Source: Paenibacillus sp. FSL H7-0331
Lineage (GTDB): Bacteria > Bacillota > Bacilli > Paenibacillales > NBRC-103111
Reading direction: 5' to 3'
Assembly: GCF_001956045.1 (NCBI RefSeq)
Contig: NZ_MRTH01000026.1
Location: 42,228-106,227 of the forward strand
DNA: 64,000 nucleotides
The notes beneath the pieces are model-generated. The model was not told the origin of the DNA, ran no database searches, and saw only the letters and a list, made by a program, of their open reading frames with translations. Each line of letters begins with the position of its first letter. Position 1 is the stretch's first letter. This document shows positions 27,995 through 37,531 of the stretch, one piece after another. The position numbers and the translations under genes are program-made.

Positions 27995-29536
27995 TTATTT
28001 CTTGTTTTTGGCATAAGCCGCTTCATATTCCTTAATCAGGTTGTCACCACCCGCTTTACGCCATTTGGCAACCTCATCAGCCCAGCCTGCATCGTCAATC
28101 TTACCTACAATGTATTTGGTCTGTGCATCTGCAATTTGGGTATCGAGCTCTTTGCCTCGATCTGAATAGGTTTGAGACGTTAACGTTAATGCCGGATTGG
28201 CAATCGCGTATTTAAGACCTTCTGGCTCCATTTTATACCCCTTCATAGCGAGTTCCGTATCCTTGAGTGGGGGTACGTTATAGGTTTCAAAGTTGATCAG
28301 ATTATCACGGTAAGGTTTTACCTCACGGTTGAAGAGCGTGAGATCAGTCCATTCGACATAGCCATCCGCAGCCTTCTTGTGGTGAACGCCCTCAATACCA
28401 CGCTTTTGTAAGAGAGACATATCCTTATCCAATAATTTATCCAGGAATGATAAGAGTTGTCTGACTTCGGTTTCATTTTTTACAGTTGCTTTAGGGAATG
28501 CGAGGAATCCGTTATTGCCGGACTGACCAGAAACTCTCGGACCTGCCGGCCCTTCCCATGGCGTAATATCCATTTGGGCTGTGCTCACTACTTTGACAAT
28601 CCGGTCCTGAATATTCGCTGCGTTGGTAGCCACGCCATTGATTTTGATAACGGCACGTCCAGATTCAAACTGCTTATCCATCTCGGTAGCATCCAAAGCC
28701 GGGAAGTCCTGGTTGATCAATTTTTCTGTATACAGCTTTCTGAACAGCTTCAACGTATCAACAAATTGCGGTGTGATAAATTCAGGTGTGAATTTCCCGC
28801 TGCTGTCTACACCCCACTTGTTGACCCCGCCTTGGCTTACAGCCATCCTGGTCAGGACTGAGTTTACACCATCATTATATTTTTTGTCCAGCATGATTCC
28901 ATACGTATCATTTTTGCCATTTTTATCGGGATCGTCTAATGTTAGCGTTTTCACAACATTGTACCAATCATCCAATGTCTTTGGTAATTTTAAGCCCATA
29001 GCACCCATCAGATCTTTGCGGTAAATAACAGCCGGACGGCCAATCTCCCGATAATTGGGAATTCCGTAAAGCTTGCCATCCACCTTAATATTTTCGTAGT
29101 ACTGTGGATTTTGTGCAGCCAGGTTTTTGTAGTCTTTCAGATAAGCTCCAATTTCCCAGAATTGATCGCCCTGGACGGTGCTGATAATAGTAGGAACATA
29201 ATTGACCTTCATAATTTTGGGCATTTCATTTGACGCGATCATCACATTGATCTTCTCGTCGTATGTCGAGTTGGGTACCCACTGAATACTTAATTTGGTA
29301 TTGGTATATTTCTCAATCGCTTGTTCAATGGTATTACCCTTGGCTGGAATGTCTCCAACCTGCGGCATCACGATCGATACTTCTACCGGTTTGGCATCTG
29401 CCACTTTTGTATCAGCAGGTTTAGCTCCTTCTGTTGTCTTACTGGCCGGTTGATCTCCTCCACAGCCAGCTAATACCCCCATCGCCATTGTAATCGTCCC
29501 GACTGCTGCAAACCATTGCCTAGGTGTCCTGTTCAT
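27995..29536 (-). CDS. Orphan extracellular solute-binding lipoprotein (LplA-like)
   Basis: About 513 residues from the ATG at 29534-29536 (MNRTPRQWFAAVG), with AAGGGG upstream. The longer frame to 29638 adds 34 residues before the signal sequence and is unlikely. Lipobox LAGC follows at about residues 22-25. The mature protein is a close paralogue of the two system-A proteins (GDIPAKGNTIEQAIEKYTNT, MIASNEMP, DPDKNGKNDTYG, LINQDFPALD, KRGIEGVHH). No permease accompanies it, and a terminator follows. It probably hands ligand to the system-A permeases or serves as a ligand sensor for the membrane AraC protein encoded downstream; both are inferences. Confidence 0.87.
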   Translation of the reverse strand: MNRTPRQWFAAVGTITMAMGVLAGCGGDQPASKTTEGAKPADTKVADAKPVEVSIVMPQVGDIPAKGNTIEQAIEKYTNTKLSIQWVPNSTYDEKINVMIASNEMPKIMKVNYVPTIISTVQGDQFWEIGAYLKDYKNLAAQNPQYYENIKVDGKLYGIPNYREIGRPAVIYRKDLMGAMGLKLPKTLDDWYNVVKTLTLDDPDKNGKNDTYGIMLDKKYNDGVNSVLTRMAVSQGGVNKWGVDSSGKFTPEFITPQFVDTLKLFRKLYTEKLINQDFPALDATEMDKQFESGRAVIKINGVATNAANIQDRIVKVVSTAQMDITPWEGPAGPRVSGQSGNNGFLAFPKATVKNETEVRQLLSFLDKLLDKDMSLLQKRGIEGVHHKKAADGYVEWTDLTLFNREVKPYRDNLINFETYNVPPLKDTELAMKGYKMEPEGLKYAIANPALTLTSQTYSDRGKELDTQIADAQTKYIVGKIDDAGWADEVAKWRKAGGDNLIKEYEAAYAKNKK

Positions 29537-29793
29537 TAAACCATTACCCCTTTTCCTACTAAGTTTTGCAAATATGCCCATCTGATAATTGGATGAAACT
29601 GCTGGTTGCTGCTTCATGTAAGCCGAGTATATCGCCATGCCCCATTACAGACAATCCTCTTTATTTAACTTGTTGCAATCCACAGCTATTCCCAGCAATA
29701 TCAAGGGTTTACGGGTATAAAAACAAATCTAATGAGCATCGCTGTACATCCGGATAAGGCAGAAACCAGTCGGGTGAAGCGCTCTAAAATGAC

Positions 29794-29832
29794 AAAAAGC
29801 CGATCTCCTTATGAATAAGGAAGACCAGCTCT
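29794..29832 (-). terminator. Terminator after lactonase-family gene
   Basis: TCCTTAT/ATAAGGA core extended by G-U pairs (AGCCGATC against GGTCTTCC..AGCT), followed by TTTTTG on the minus strand, 40 bp past the stop codon at 29873. Confidence 0.65.
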
Positions 29833-29872
29833 TATGTAAAATCATCCATGTATCCTGAGCAGCTTCATTGAA

Positions 29873-30949
29873 CTAGGGAAGCTTATAGAAACGTACGCAG
29901 GTTGGTTGAGGCATTGTAATTTGTTGTCCGGTTGGCGTCAGCTTACCACTGTCGGGGTCCACCTTGAACCAGTATACCGAATCCGAGTCTTTATTAGCTG
30001 CGATCAGGAATCGTCCGCTTGGCGTCAGGCTGAAATGACGAGGATGCTTGCCCAAGGTGGACGTATGCTGAAGCAAGCTCAGCTTACCGTTAAGCGGGTC
30101 GATGGCGAACACAACGATGCTGTCATGCCCACGATTCGAGCCATATAGATAACGGCCACAAGGAGAAATTTGAACCTCAGCTGTAGAGCTGGTTCCCACA
30201 AAACCTTCAGGCAGTGTGTTCACGGTTTGAAGCGGAAGCAGCTTGCCGATCAGACGCTCATAGGAGAACACTGTGATTGTGGAGCTAAGCTCTTCAATGA
30301 CATAAGCAAAGTTGCCGGTCGGATGAAAGGCAAAATGGCGCGGGCCTGCCCCCGGGCTGACAGCAACCTCATCGTGAAGCACCAATTTAGCCTCTTGTCG
30401 ATCCAGTCGATATACCATAATTTTATCGAGTCCGAGATCGGGTACAATGACGAATTGATCCGATGGGTCCGGATAAATCGAATGCGGATGAGCGGAGCCT
30501 TGACGATCGGCAACAACGCCGCTCCCACCATTATGATGCATGCTTCCGCAGAGCTCGCCAATATTCCCATCACCCTGCAGCTTGAACAAGGAAACATTGC
30601 CTTCTCCATAGCTGACTGTCATCAGAAACTGCTCGCCAAGATCCGTATTGATATGGGTTGCCGATTTGTCTGTCCCTTCCTGACTTCCCGCCAATGTCAG
30701 TTTGCCGGTAGTCTCGTCAATCCGATAAGCATAAATGACGGATGTTGGCTGCCCTTCATAAGCCTGCGTAAAGGAATAGAGCATCTTATGCTTTTCACTG
30801 ATCTTAATGAAGGTCGGGTCCTTCAGGCCGTCAACGGATTCAATAAAAGTTAGCTGCTCCGTATCCTCGTCAAACCGGTACGCAAAAATGCCAGGTAATT
30901 CCTTTCCCGTATAGGAACCCAAATAAATCACATAGCTCGAGCTTTCCAA
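29873..30949 (-). CDS. Lactonase family beta-propeller protein (Pgl/YkgB-like)
   Basis: About 358 residues of seven-bladed beta-propeller type (YLGSYTGKELPGIFAYRFD, SAHPHSIYPDPSDQFVIVPDLGLDKIMVYRLD, PGAGPRHFAFHPTGNFAYVIEELSSTITVF, HPRHFSLTPSGRFLIAANKDSDSV). It matches the YkgB-like 6-phosphogluconolactonase and carboxymuconate-cyclase-like family. Typical role: hydrolysis of a sugar lactone. A TTG at 30949 is favoured as start because GGAG lies eight bases upstream; a GTG at 30958 is the alternative. Last gene of the glycosidase/kinase/transketolase run, 76 bp after the DUF5060 gene. It might act on a lactone arising from the same sugar or simply be a pentose-phosphate-pathway enzyme. Confidence 0.82.
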   Translation of the reverse strand: MESSSYVIYLGSYTGKELPGIFAYRFDEDTEQLTFIESVDGLKDPTFIKISEKHKMLYSFTQAYEGQPTSVIYAYRIDETTGKLTLAGSQEGTDKSATHINTDLGEQFLMTVSYGEGNVSLFKLQGDGNIGELCGSMHHNGGSGVVADRQGSAHPHSIYPDPSDQFVIVPDLGLDKIMVYRLDRQEAKLVLHDEVAVSPGAGPRHFAFHPTGNFAYVIEELSSTITVFSYERLIGKLLPLQTVNTLPEGFVGTSSTAEVQISPCGRYLYGSNRGHDSIVVFAIDPLNGKLSLLQHTSTLGKHPRHFSLTPSGRFLIAANKDSDSVYWFKVDPDSGKLTPTGQQITMPQPTCVRFYKLP

Positions 30950-31025
30950 AAGAACCACTCCATTTCTCGGTTAAATTTTCCCTCCCTATTGTACCCTAAA
31001 ATTGCCTGCAAGTCCTCTTCACGCT

Positions 31026-32477
31026 TTACGAAACAGCAGTAATCCGCAGTGCTAAGTACGATTTACCTGGCAGTGTAACCTTGCAGGTTCCGCAATACGT
31101 CTGAGGAAGCCTCTCCACCTGCATTTCCCAAGTATCAATAAGATCGATGTGGAAGACCCGATGCTCAGGAAGCTGTAGTTCCCAATAGCCGGGACGGCTA
31201 AGCCCCAAATAAATCCAGAAGCAGGTGCGTTCACTCTCCAGTTCCCACAAGTCTGCTTGACCCGCTTCCATCAATTCGCGTAAAAACTGGATACGTTTCG
31301 GACTCTCTCCCACCAGCGTACCGCCGCGGGAAATCCAGGTACCGCCCCCTTGACCTTCGTAAGCTTCGCCATGCGACGCGTACCCGCCCCGGATCTGACT
31401 TTCCCAAATTCTCCGCAGCAGCTCTTCACCCGAGATATTTCCCCATCTGCGAATCGAATCGCCTTCATAACAGCATTCATCGATAACGACCGGTTTGTCG
31501 CACCTATCCAGCCAGCTTGTTGTCCATGAAGTATCCCAATGCTGAATACTTTGATGTGTTATCCAAGGCTTGGTGTAATCATAAAAGGCTGTCCTTTCAT
31601 AATCGTACATCTTGGTTCCATTGTGGATGGAGCGCAAATGACCGTAGGGGTCCAAACGCTGCACGGTTTGCAATAACCGATCCCAATCATTCATGGATTT
31701 ATGTATATTAAAATCAAACTCGTTGGCAATCGACCACCATACATTGCGATATGAAGAGAGCCGGGCTATCACATACCGCAGATAAGCTTCTTCTACCTCT
31801 GGCTCCAGCTGCTCAAAGCCCCATACACCTTGGTCGTACGGATGGAACAAAATTATATCAGCCTCAATGCCGAACTGCTGCAAATCATCGAGCCTTTTTT
31901 CCATATGCGTAAAAAAATCCGGGTTAAACTGCTGTATATCAACCCCTTGCTCCCTGTTACCGGCAAAAGCAAGCATCGAAGGCTTCATCTCTCCTGTTGG
32001 CAGTATGCACATCCGAACCTTATTAAAAGGTGACGCAGCGAGTGTGGCCAAGGTTGTCTGCTCCTGCTCCTCATCCCCGTGATGAAACCAATGATACAGC
32101 GTCGTGCCAAAAGGCAGGTACGGCGTACCATCGCTATAAGTAAACCTGTATGCATCCTTCACCCTTACCAACCCACGGTTAATTCCAATGGGAGCTGACA
32201 CCTGCAATTGTCCATATTGAGCGTCCAGCTCTTTGCAATTACTGAATGTCACATAGCTCCAGGCTCCTACCGCATCAGGCATAAATCGAAGCTTGTATAT
32301 ACCACCACCATCGTAAAAACCTTCTGTTTTCACCACACGATTATGATGCCTGAACTCCGCTTGAAACGTGATTTCTTGAAAGGGATTCCCAGCAGCCGGT
32401 CCATGAAAGCTGCGCTCAAATCGTCCCCAGCATTCCAGCGTATCGGTAGCCATACCGATTGCATCCTTGCTGAACAT
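31026..32477 (-). CDS. DUF5060/DUF4038-like/DUF5605 putative glycoside hydrolase (copy 1)
   Basis: 483 residues without a signal peptide, so cytoplasmic. Layout: N-terminal beta-sandwich (DUF5060-like, ECWGRFERSF, residues ~10-90), a TIM barrel with probable acid/base Glu in WWSIANEFDF and nucleophile Glu in VVIDECCYEGD, and a C-terminal beta domain (DUF5605-like). Close paralogue of the product at 38972-40468 and more distantly of 32504-33976. The fold resembles the GH140 apiosidase type (DUF4038). With the adjacent isomerase, kinase and split transketolase, a branched-pentose glycoside is a reasonable substrate, but it is not proven. GGAG lies eight bases before the ATG. Confidence 0.8.
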   Translation of the reverse strand: MFSKDAIGMATDTLECWGRFERSFHGPAAGNPFQEITFQAEFRHHNRVVKTEGFYDGGGIYKLRFMPDAVGAWSYVTFSNCKELDAQYGQLQVSAPIGINRGLVRVKDAYRFTYSDGTPYLPFGTTLYHWFHHGDEEQEQTTLATLAASPFNKVRMCILPTGEMKPSMLAFAGNREQGVDIQQFNPDFFTHMEKRLDDLQQFGIEADIILFHPYDQGVWGFEQLEPEVEEAYLRYVIARLSSYRNVWWSIANEFDFNIHKSMNDWDRLLQTVQRLDPYGHLRSIHNGTKMYDYERTAFYDYTKPWITHQSIQHWDTSWTTSWLDRCDKPVVIDECCYEGDSIRRWGNISGEELLRRIWESQIRGGYASHGEAYEGQGGGTWISRGGTLVGESPKRIQFLRELMEAGQADLWELESERTCFWIYLGLSRPGYWELQLPEHRVFHIDLIDTWEMQVERLPQTYCGTCKVTLPGKSYLALRITAVS

Positions 32478-32503
32478 CTCACCATCTCCGATCTAGCCTC
32501 TAT

Positions 32504-33976
32504 TTACCTCTGTGAATGATCCTTCTTGGAAAGATCAGTCGTATAGTTGTCATTCTGTTCGGCATCGCGTATCTCTGAACTCCGTGCATCGGTAGTGAAG
32601 CTTGTACTACCTGAGCCTAGTAAGGATAAATCGTATTTCTTGATGGATTTGGCTTCCTGCGGGTACCATCTGCGTATGCGTAAGGCATGAAAAGGAAGCG
32701 TAGGCAGCTTCACTGTTACATGTTGTTCACAAATACCCGTTACAGCCGTAACCGTCATATTCCACACATCAATGATCTCGACGTTATAGCGACCCTCAGG
32801 TAAATGCAGCTCTCTGGAAGGAAATCTGTGAATACCAAAATATTGCAAATAATATTCCCCTTCGCAGCCAATCGTTGCTGCATCATAAAAAACCGGCATA
32901 TAACGAAGTCCGAGCGGAGCCTCTTCCAGAATACGGCGTAAAAAAGCAATTCTCGGGACAGCAGATCCCTGCAAGGAGCCGCCATCGTAATGCCAACTGT
33001 GACCATTCGGCTGGATAAACATCTCGCCATGCCCGGCATATCCACCTCTACATATACTTTCCCAGACTCGGTTAACCATTTCCTGACCAGGCAAGCTTCC
33101 CCATAACGTGGGTGCATCTCCTTCACAGCCGCACACTTCCATCAGTATGGGCTTACGGTGTAATCTGGCATAATAGGCAACTTGACTGGGATCCATACCC
33201 TGCAGACTGACATGAGTCAGGCTCCTATGCCCGTAATCCTTTTCCGGAGTGCTGCTATGGATCGTTATAAGATGATGGTAAGGATCGTGCTCCTCCAGTA
33301 TACGAAGAAACTCCAGCTTGTTGAACTCCAATGAAGCTTGTTCTCCATGGAGATGCAGCGACCACCAAATATTGCGATATGCCGCTAGTCTGATGACGAC
33401 ATGCTGTACAAAAGCTGCAACCTGAGCTTCACCAGACCCACAGTCCAGCAACAACTCGGCTTGCACGCCGAGTTCCATAAGACGGACAAGCACTTCCTCA
33501 AGTACGGTGAAATCATCAAGGCTGCTGTCCAGGGAAATTCGAACTTTATTAAATGGAGCGGTTGCCATTGACGCCAAAGTCGATTCCATATGCTCACGCT
33601 TAAACCCGTTCAGGCAAGTCGTACCGAACGGATAATACGGCGTACCGTCTGCGTAGCAAAAATCCTTATCATTAATAACGCCAACAGGACCGTGATTTCC
33701 CTCTATAGGCACAGTACAGTAGAGGCGACCACTGCCATACCCATTCTTGTAATCCACAGAGTCGCTGTTTATTTGATATAGCCATTCACCCTGTTCATCC
33801 GGCATAAAACGAGCCCGATACCCGCCTGAGTTATCGATAAAGGCATCCACTTCCCTTACACGGCTGCCCTTTGAAAAGATAACCTTTCCTGCAAACTCTC
33901 CTCCGGGCACACTCGCCACAGGAGGCAAGGCAAGCTCAAAGATGCCCCAGCATTCGACCTGATTGATAGGTTCCAT
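32504..33976 (-). CDS. Degenerate DUF5060/DUF5605-type glycoside hydrolase paralogue (copy 2)
   Basis: 490 residues, same three-domain plan as copies 1 and 3 (ECWGIFELALPP at the N-terminus, HALRIRRWYPQEA near the end) plus a ~45-residue Ser/Asp-rich tail. The catalytic barrel has diverged where the others are conserved: the WWSIANEFDF acid/base motif reads WWSLHLHGEQ, and the IDECCYEGD nucleophile motif reads MEVCGCEGD. The barrel also looks shortened between YPFGTT and the catalytic strand. It may be catalytically dead (a binding or regulatory subunit) or have changed specificity. The reading frame is intact, so it is not an obvious pseudogene. It starts just downstream of the kinase gene; the ribosome binding site is weak (GGAAG, 15 nt away). 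Confidence 0.75.
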   Translation of the reverse strand: MEPINQVECWGIFELALPPVASVPGGEFAGKVIFSKGSRVREVDAFIDNSGGYRARFMPDEQGEWLYQINSDSVDYKNGYGSGRLYCTVPIEGNHGPVGVINDKDFCYADGTPYYPFGTTCLNGFKREHMESTLASMATAPFNKVRISLDSSLDDFTVLEEVLVRLMELGVQAELLLDCGSGEAQVAAFVQHVVIRLAAYRNIWWSLHLHGEQASLEFNKLEFLRILEEHDPYHHLITIHSSTPEKDYGHRSLTHVSLQGMDPSQVAYYARLHRKPILMEVCGCEGDAPTLWGSLPGQEMVNRVWESICRGGYAGHGEMFIQPNGHSWHYDGGSLQGSAVPRIAFLRRILEEAPLGLRYMPVFYDAATIGCEGEYYLQYFGIHRFPSRELHLPEGRYNVEIIDVWNMTVTAVTGICEQHVTVKLPTLPFHALRIRRWYPQEAKSIKKYDLSLLGSGSTSFTTDARSSEIRDAEQNDNYTTDLSKKDHSQR

Positions 33977-34018
33977 ATCTTGTTTTGTTCACTTCCTTTG
34001 CATTGTCAATGTCCCTGA

Positions 34019-35554
34019 TCAGGAAATAACAGATTGAACCGCTTTTTTCCAGCCTTCATGGAAGCCATCACTCACTTGTTTATCCATCTTATGTGCGTAC
34101 CCGATTGGAGTTTGAGCCAATTTATGCAGCTCCTCTATGCTGCTCCAGTAGCCGATGCACAGCCCGCCAAGAAACGCTGATCCGATAGCAGACAGCTCTG
34201 CAATGGACGGTTTTACGATATCTGCCTGCAGCATATCCGCCTGAAACTGCATCAGCAGTCGGTTTCCGGCGGCGCCTCCGTCCACTCGCAGCTCCACAAT
34301 GGGGACACCGGACTCTGCTTCCATTAATGCTATCGTATCGCGCACTTGATAAGCAATACTTTCCAGCGCCGCTCTGATGATATGTCTCTTGTCACTACTT
34401 CGACTCAGACCAACAATAGCGGCTCGGGCATTTGGAAACCAATAAGGTGCTCCAAGTCCAACAAAAGCCGGAACCAGGTATACGCCCTCATTATCTGCAA
34501 GCGCAGCTGCTTGAGTCTCTGCCTCCGAATAATCCGTAAACAGTCCTAGTTGATCGCGTACCCACTTCATGCAATCACCTGTACAGTGGATGATCCCTTC
34601 CAGCGCATATTCCACCTTGCCATTAATCCCCCAGGCTATTGCCGTAACCAAGCCATTCACTGGTGGTACCGGATTCTCTCCAATATTCATCATCACCGAG
34701 GTACCCGTCCCATAGGTAGCCTTGGCCATACCTGGCCGGTGACACAGCTGCCCGAATAGCGCAGCGTGTGAATCCCCGATAACACCTGAGATCGGAATGG
34801 AATCGGCGAACAGCTCAGGCTCTGCCGTATAGCCATAAATCTCATTGCTTGATTTGACCTGAGGGAGCTTAAGATTTCCTACACCGAATAGCTCGATTAA
34901 TTCCTCATCCCACTGAAGCGTATGAATATTAAACAATGAGGTCCGGCTTGCATTCGTGTAGTCTGTTGCGTGAACAGCTCCACCAGTCAACTTCCAGATC
35001 AACCAACTGTCGATCGTACCCGCGAGCAGCTGCGCTTTTTGCTCATTGCCATGATGCCGGGCTGCTTGATCACAAATCCAGCGAAATTTGCTGGCTGAGA
35101 AATAAGGATCAAGAACAAGACCTGTTTTGGCTTTAACCTGAGGCTCGTTGCCTTGATCCTTCAATTCTGCGCATAGATCAGCGGTTCTGCGGCATTGCCA
35201 CACAATCGCGTTATATACCGGAAGCCCTGTTGCCGAATCCCAAACTACTGCCGTTTCACGTTGATTCGTAATCGTGATAACTGCTATTTGCCGTGTAGAA
35301 ATCCTACTTCTACTGATAATCTCCTTGATCGCATGGACTACATTCCGATAAATCTCCATCGGATCATGCTCGACCCAGCCGGGCTGCGGATAGATCTGGG
35401 CATGCTCAATTGCATATTTGCTTACGATACTGCCTGACTTGTCAATCAATAAAGTTTTGGTGCCCGATGTACTTTGATCGACTGCCAATATATAAGTGTG
35501 ATCATAATGTTTGTTGAAAGCTTGATGACCCTGTGAGGTCTCGTTCTCCTCCAT
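34019..35554 (-). CDS. FGGY-family carbohydrate kinase (glycerol-kinase-like), candidate apulose kinase
   Basis: 511 residues, two-domain actin-fold kinase. The phosphate-1 motif is DQSTSGTK (26-33), followed by NQRETAVVWD, WQCRRTAD, a GTGTSVMMNIG phosphate-2 region and the FGGY C-terminal signature RVDGGAAGNRLLMQFQADML. Sequence features resemble glycerol kinase, but the setting is a sugar locus directly after a split transketolase (12 bp). It should phosphorylate a ketose or polyol that the transketolase then cleaves. In the published D-apiose route this is D-apulose to D-apulose 4-phosphate. GAGGAG lies eight bases before the ATG. Confidence 0.83.
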   Translation of the reverse strand: MEENETSQGHQAFNKHYDHTYILAVDQSTSGTKTLLIDKSGSIVSKYAIEHAQIYPQPGWVEHDPMEIYRNVVHAIKEIISRSRISTRQIAVITITNQRETAVVWDSATGLPVYNAIVWQCRRTADLCAELKDQGNEPQVKAKTGLVLDPYFSASKFRWICDQAARHHGNEQKAQLLAGTIDSWLIWKLTGGAVHATDYTNASRTSLFNIHTLQWDEELIELFGVGNLKLPQVKSSNEIYGYTAEPELFADSIPISGVIGDSHAALFGQLCHRPGMAKATYGTGTSVMMNIGENPVPPVNGLVTAIAWGINGKVEYALEGIIHCTGDCMKWVRDQLGLFTDYSEAETQAAALADNEGVYLVPAFVGLGAPYWFPNARAAIVGLSRSSDKRHIIRAALESIAYQVRDTIALMEAESGVPIVELRVDGGAAGNRLLMQFQADMLQADIVKPSIAELSAIGSAFLGGLCIGYWSSIEELHKLAQTPIGYAHKMDKQVSDGFHEGWKKAVQSVIS

Positions 35555-35566
35555 AGCGCAAGCTCC

Positions 35567-36505
35567 TCACACTCGGTTAACCATACGGACAGCAATGGTG
35601 CGGATGGCGTCCACATGTATCCCGTAATGGTTGAACACCTCAGCTGTATTGCCCGTGATGGCCGGTTCATCCGGTATGCCAATAATTTTCATCGGAACTG
35701 CGCAGTTCTGCACGACGACCTCGGCAACGGCTGCACCTAATCCTCCGAATATACTGTGCTCCTCAACCGTAATGATACGCCCCGTTTCCTGAGCGGCCTT
35801 AATAATCGCTTCCGTATCCAGCGGTTTGATCGTATGCATGTTGATTACCCGGCAGCTAATGCCCTCCTGGGCAAGTGCATCCGATGTATCCAGTGCAACA
35901 CGTACAGTTTCTCCGGCTGCAATAATGGTAATATCCGTTCCTTCACGAAGTGTCACTGCCTTGCCAATTTCAAAAGGATAATCGTCAGACTCGTAGCAAT
36001 CCTGAACAGGATTACGTCCGATTCTTACATAAACCCCTCCCTTATGGGCGGCAAGTGCTTCGGTCATTTTCTTGGTTTCGTGACGGTCAGCAGGCAGAAT
36101 GATCGTTAAGCCGGGAATAGCGCGTGTCACCGCGATGTCCTGAAGGGAATGATGAGACATGCCTAGTGCTCCATAGCTAACCCCGCCACTGATACCAATA
36201 AGCTTAACGTCCGTACCCGAGTATGCGACATCAACCTTTACCTGCTCTATGGCACGCATGCTGAGAAAGCAGGCCGGGGAGGTGACCCATGGCTTCTTAC
36301 CGCTGGCAGCCAAACCCGCAGCGATTCCGACAATATTTTGCTCGGCGATTCCGGTTTCAACGAATTGTTCAGGCAGCTCCTTGACAAAAGGCGCCATCGA
36401 CGCCGAACCTCTTGAATCGCTGGCAAGCAGCACGATATCCCGATCCTGTCTGGCCCGATCCAATAAGGTTTCACATATCACTTGTCGATTCGCGATTTTA
36501 TTCAT
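35567..36505 (-). CDS. Transketolase C-terminal subunit (pyrimidine-binding half)
   Basis: 312 residues. It contains the pyrimidine-binding domain with the catalytic Glu (about residue 55, FVETGIAEQN) that activates thiamine diphosphate, and the C-terminal transketolase domain (RVINMHTIKPLDTEAI, IITVEEHSIFGGLGAAVAEVV). It overlaps the N-terminal subunit gene by 8 bp (translational coupling), so the two form one enzyme. Two-subunit transketolases of this kind are found in specialised sugar pathways, among them apulose-4-phosphate transketolase (AptA/AptB). Ribosome binding site GAGGG lies inside the upstream gene. Confidence 0.9.
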   Translation of the reverse strand: MNKIANRQVICETLLDRARQDRDIVLLASDSRGSASMAPFVKELPEQFVETGIAEQNIVGIAAGLAASGKKPWVTSPACFLSMRAIEQVKVDVAYSGTDVKLIGISGGVSYGALGMSHHSLQDIAVTRAIPGLTIILPADRHETKKMTEALAAHKGGVYVRIGRNPVQDCYESDDYPFEIGKAVTLREGTDITIIAAGETVRVALDTSDALAQEGISCRVINMHTIKPLDTEAIIKAAQETGRIITVEEHSIFGGLGAAVAEVVVQNCAVPMKIIGIPDEPAITGNTAEVFNHYGIHVDAIRTIAVRMVNRV

Positions 36506-37331
36506 GTCCGATCACCCTCAATTCCTCAGTTAATTCAGCCAAAGCGAGCTCTAGCTCGGAATCACTTGGCACATGATGATGCCAATGCGGTACATTTTCG
36601 GCGAAGGACACCCCTTTACCCTTAATCGTATTTGCCATAATGAGCGTTGGTTTGCCTGCCACACGCGGTCCTTGATGAAGAACCTCACACAACTCCGCGA
36701 TGTCGTTGCCGTTAACCTGAATAACATCCCAGCCGAAGCTGCTCCATTTCTCATCCAACGGCTCAAGCCCCATGACATCCTCGGTACTGCCGCTGATTTG
36801 CAGCTTGTTGCGGTCGATAAAGCCGACCAGATTATCCAGCTTGTAGTGAGCCGCCGCCATCGCTGCTTCCCAGACTGAGCCTTCGGCCTGCTCCCCGTCC
36901 CCCATCAAAGTAAAGACGCGATAAGCTTTGCCGTCCATCTTGGCTGCCTTGGCCATACCAACTGAAATCGATAAGCCATGCCCAAGCGCACCTGTATTCA
37001 TCTCCACACCGGGTACTTTATTATTCGGATGCCCAATTAACCGCGAGCCAAAACGGCTAAAGGTCTTCAGCTCCTCCTTCGGAAAAAAGCCCTTATCCGC
37101 GAGTATGCAATACAATGATTCGACTGCATGACCTTTACTTGCTATAAAACGATCGCGATCCTCCCATTGGGGCCGAGCCGCATCCACATTCATCACATGG
37201 TAATAAAGCGCGGTCAAAATATCCGTGTTGCACAAGGATGACCCTGTATGACCTGTCTTCGCGTCGTATACCATTTGCAGCAGATCCATGCGAATTTGAA
37301 CCGCTTTGCGCTTTAAATCTTGAATGTTCAT
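36498..37331 (-). CDS. Transketolase N-terminal subunit (TPP diphosphate-binding half)
   Basis: 277 residues. It carries the thiamine-diphosphate motif GDGEQAEG (144-151) through N175 (FIDRNKLQISG), the SKGHA segment (65-69) and GALGHGL. It lacks the pyrimidine and C-terminal domains, which are supplied by the overlapping downstream gene. The promoter-proximal side is occupied by a 172-bp palindromic element (37358-37529) that separates it from the isomerase gene. AAGGAG lies about ten bases before the ATG and almost touches the element. Confidence 0.9.
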   Translation of the reverse strand: MNIQDLKRKAVQIRMDLLQMVYDAKTGHTGSSLCNTDILTALYYHVMNVDAARPQWEDRDRFIASKGHAVESLYCILADKGFFPKEELKTFSRFGSRLIGHPNNKVPGVEMNTGALGHGLSISVGMAKAAKMDGKAYRVFTLMGDGEQAEGSVWEAAMAAAHYKLDNLVGFIDRNKLQISGSTEDVMGLEPLDEKWSSFGWDVIQVNGNDIAELCEVLHQGPRVAGKPTLIMANTIKGKGVSFAENVPHWHHHVPSDSELELALAELTEELRVIGHE

Positions 37332-37357
37332 TTTCTCTACACTCCTTTTTATATACG

Positions 37358-37529
37358 GGAATCCGGTGAATAACTAGCGGAGCGGCCAAATGATCCTGGA
37401 GAAGCGTCAGCGTTCGCCTTTGTTTTCGTACTTTTACCGCTAAATATTTTATATAATCAAAAAATACGGAAACAACAGCGATCGTAAGGATATTTGGCCG
37501 TGCAGCGATATCTATTCACCGGATTTCCC
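37358..37529. mobile_element. MITE-like palindromic element, ~172 bp
   Basis: Terminal inverted repeats: GGGAATCCGGTGAATA at the left and TATTCACCGGATTTCCC at the right. The inner arms also pair imperfectly over about 50 bp (AGCGGAGCGGCCAAATGATCC against GATATTTGGCCGTGCAGCG). There is no coding sequence. It could fold into one long hairpin and is non-autonomous if mobile. Related fragments are at 58346-58385 and 62853-62910. Confidence 0.7.
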
Positions 37530-37531
37530 TG

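Noticed and set aside
30170..30853. 227-codon plus-strand frame
   Set aside because: Antisense to the lactonase-family gene with clear propeller repeats; no family resemblance.
34019..35554. Assignment as housekeeping glycerol kinase
   Set aside because: No glpF/glpD nearby; it is tightly coupled to a split transketolase in a sugar locus, so a ketose kinase is more plausible, though glycerol kinase cannot be excluded from sequence alone.
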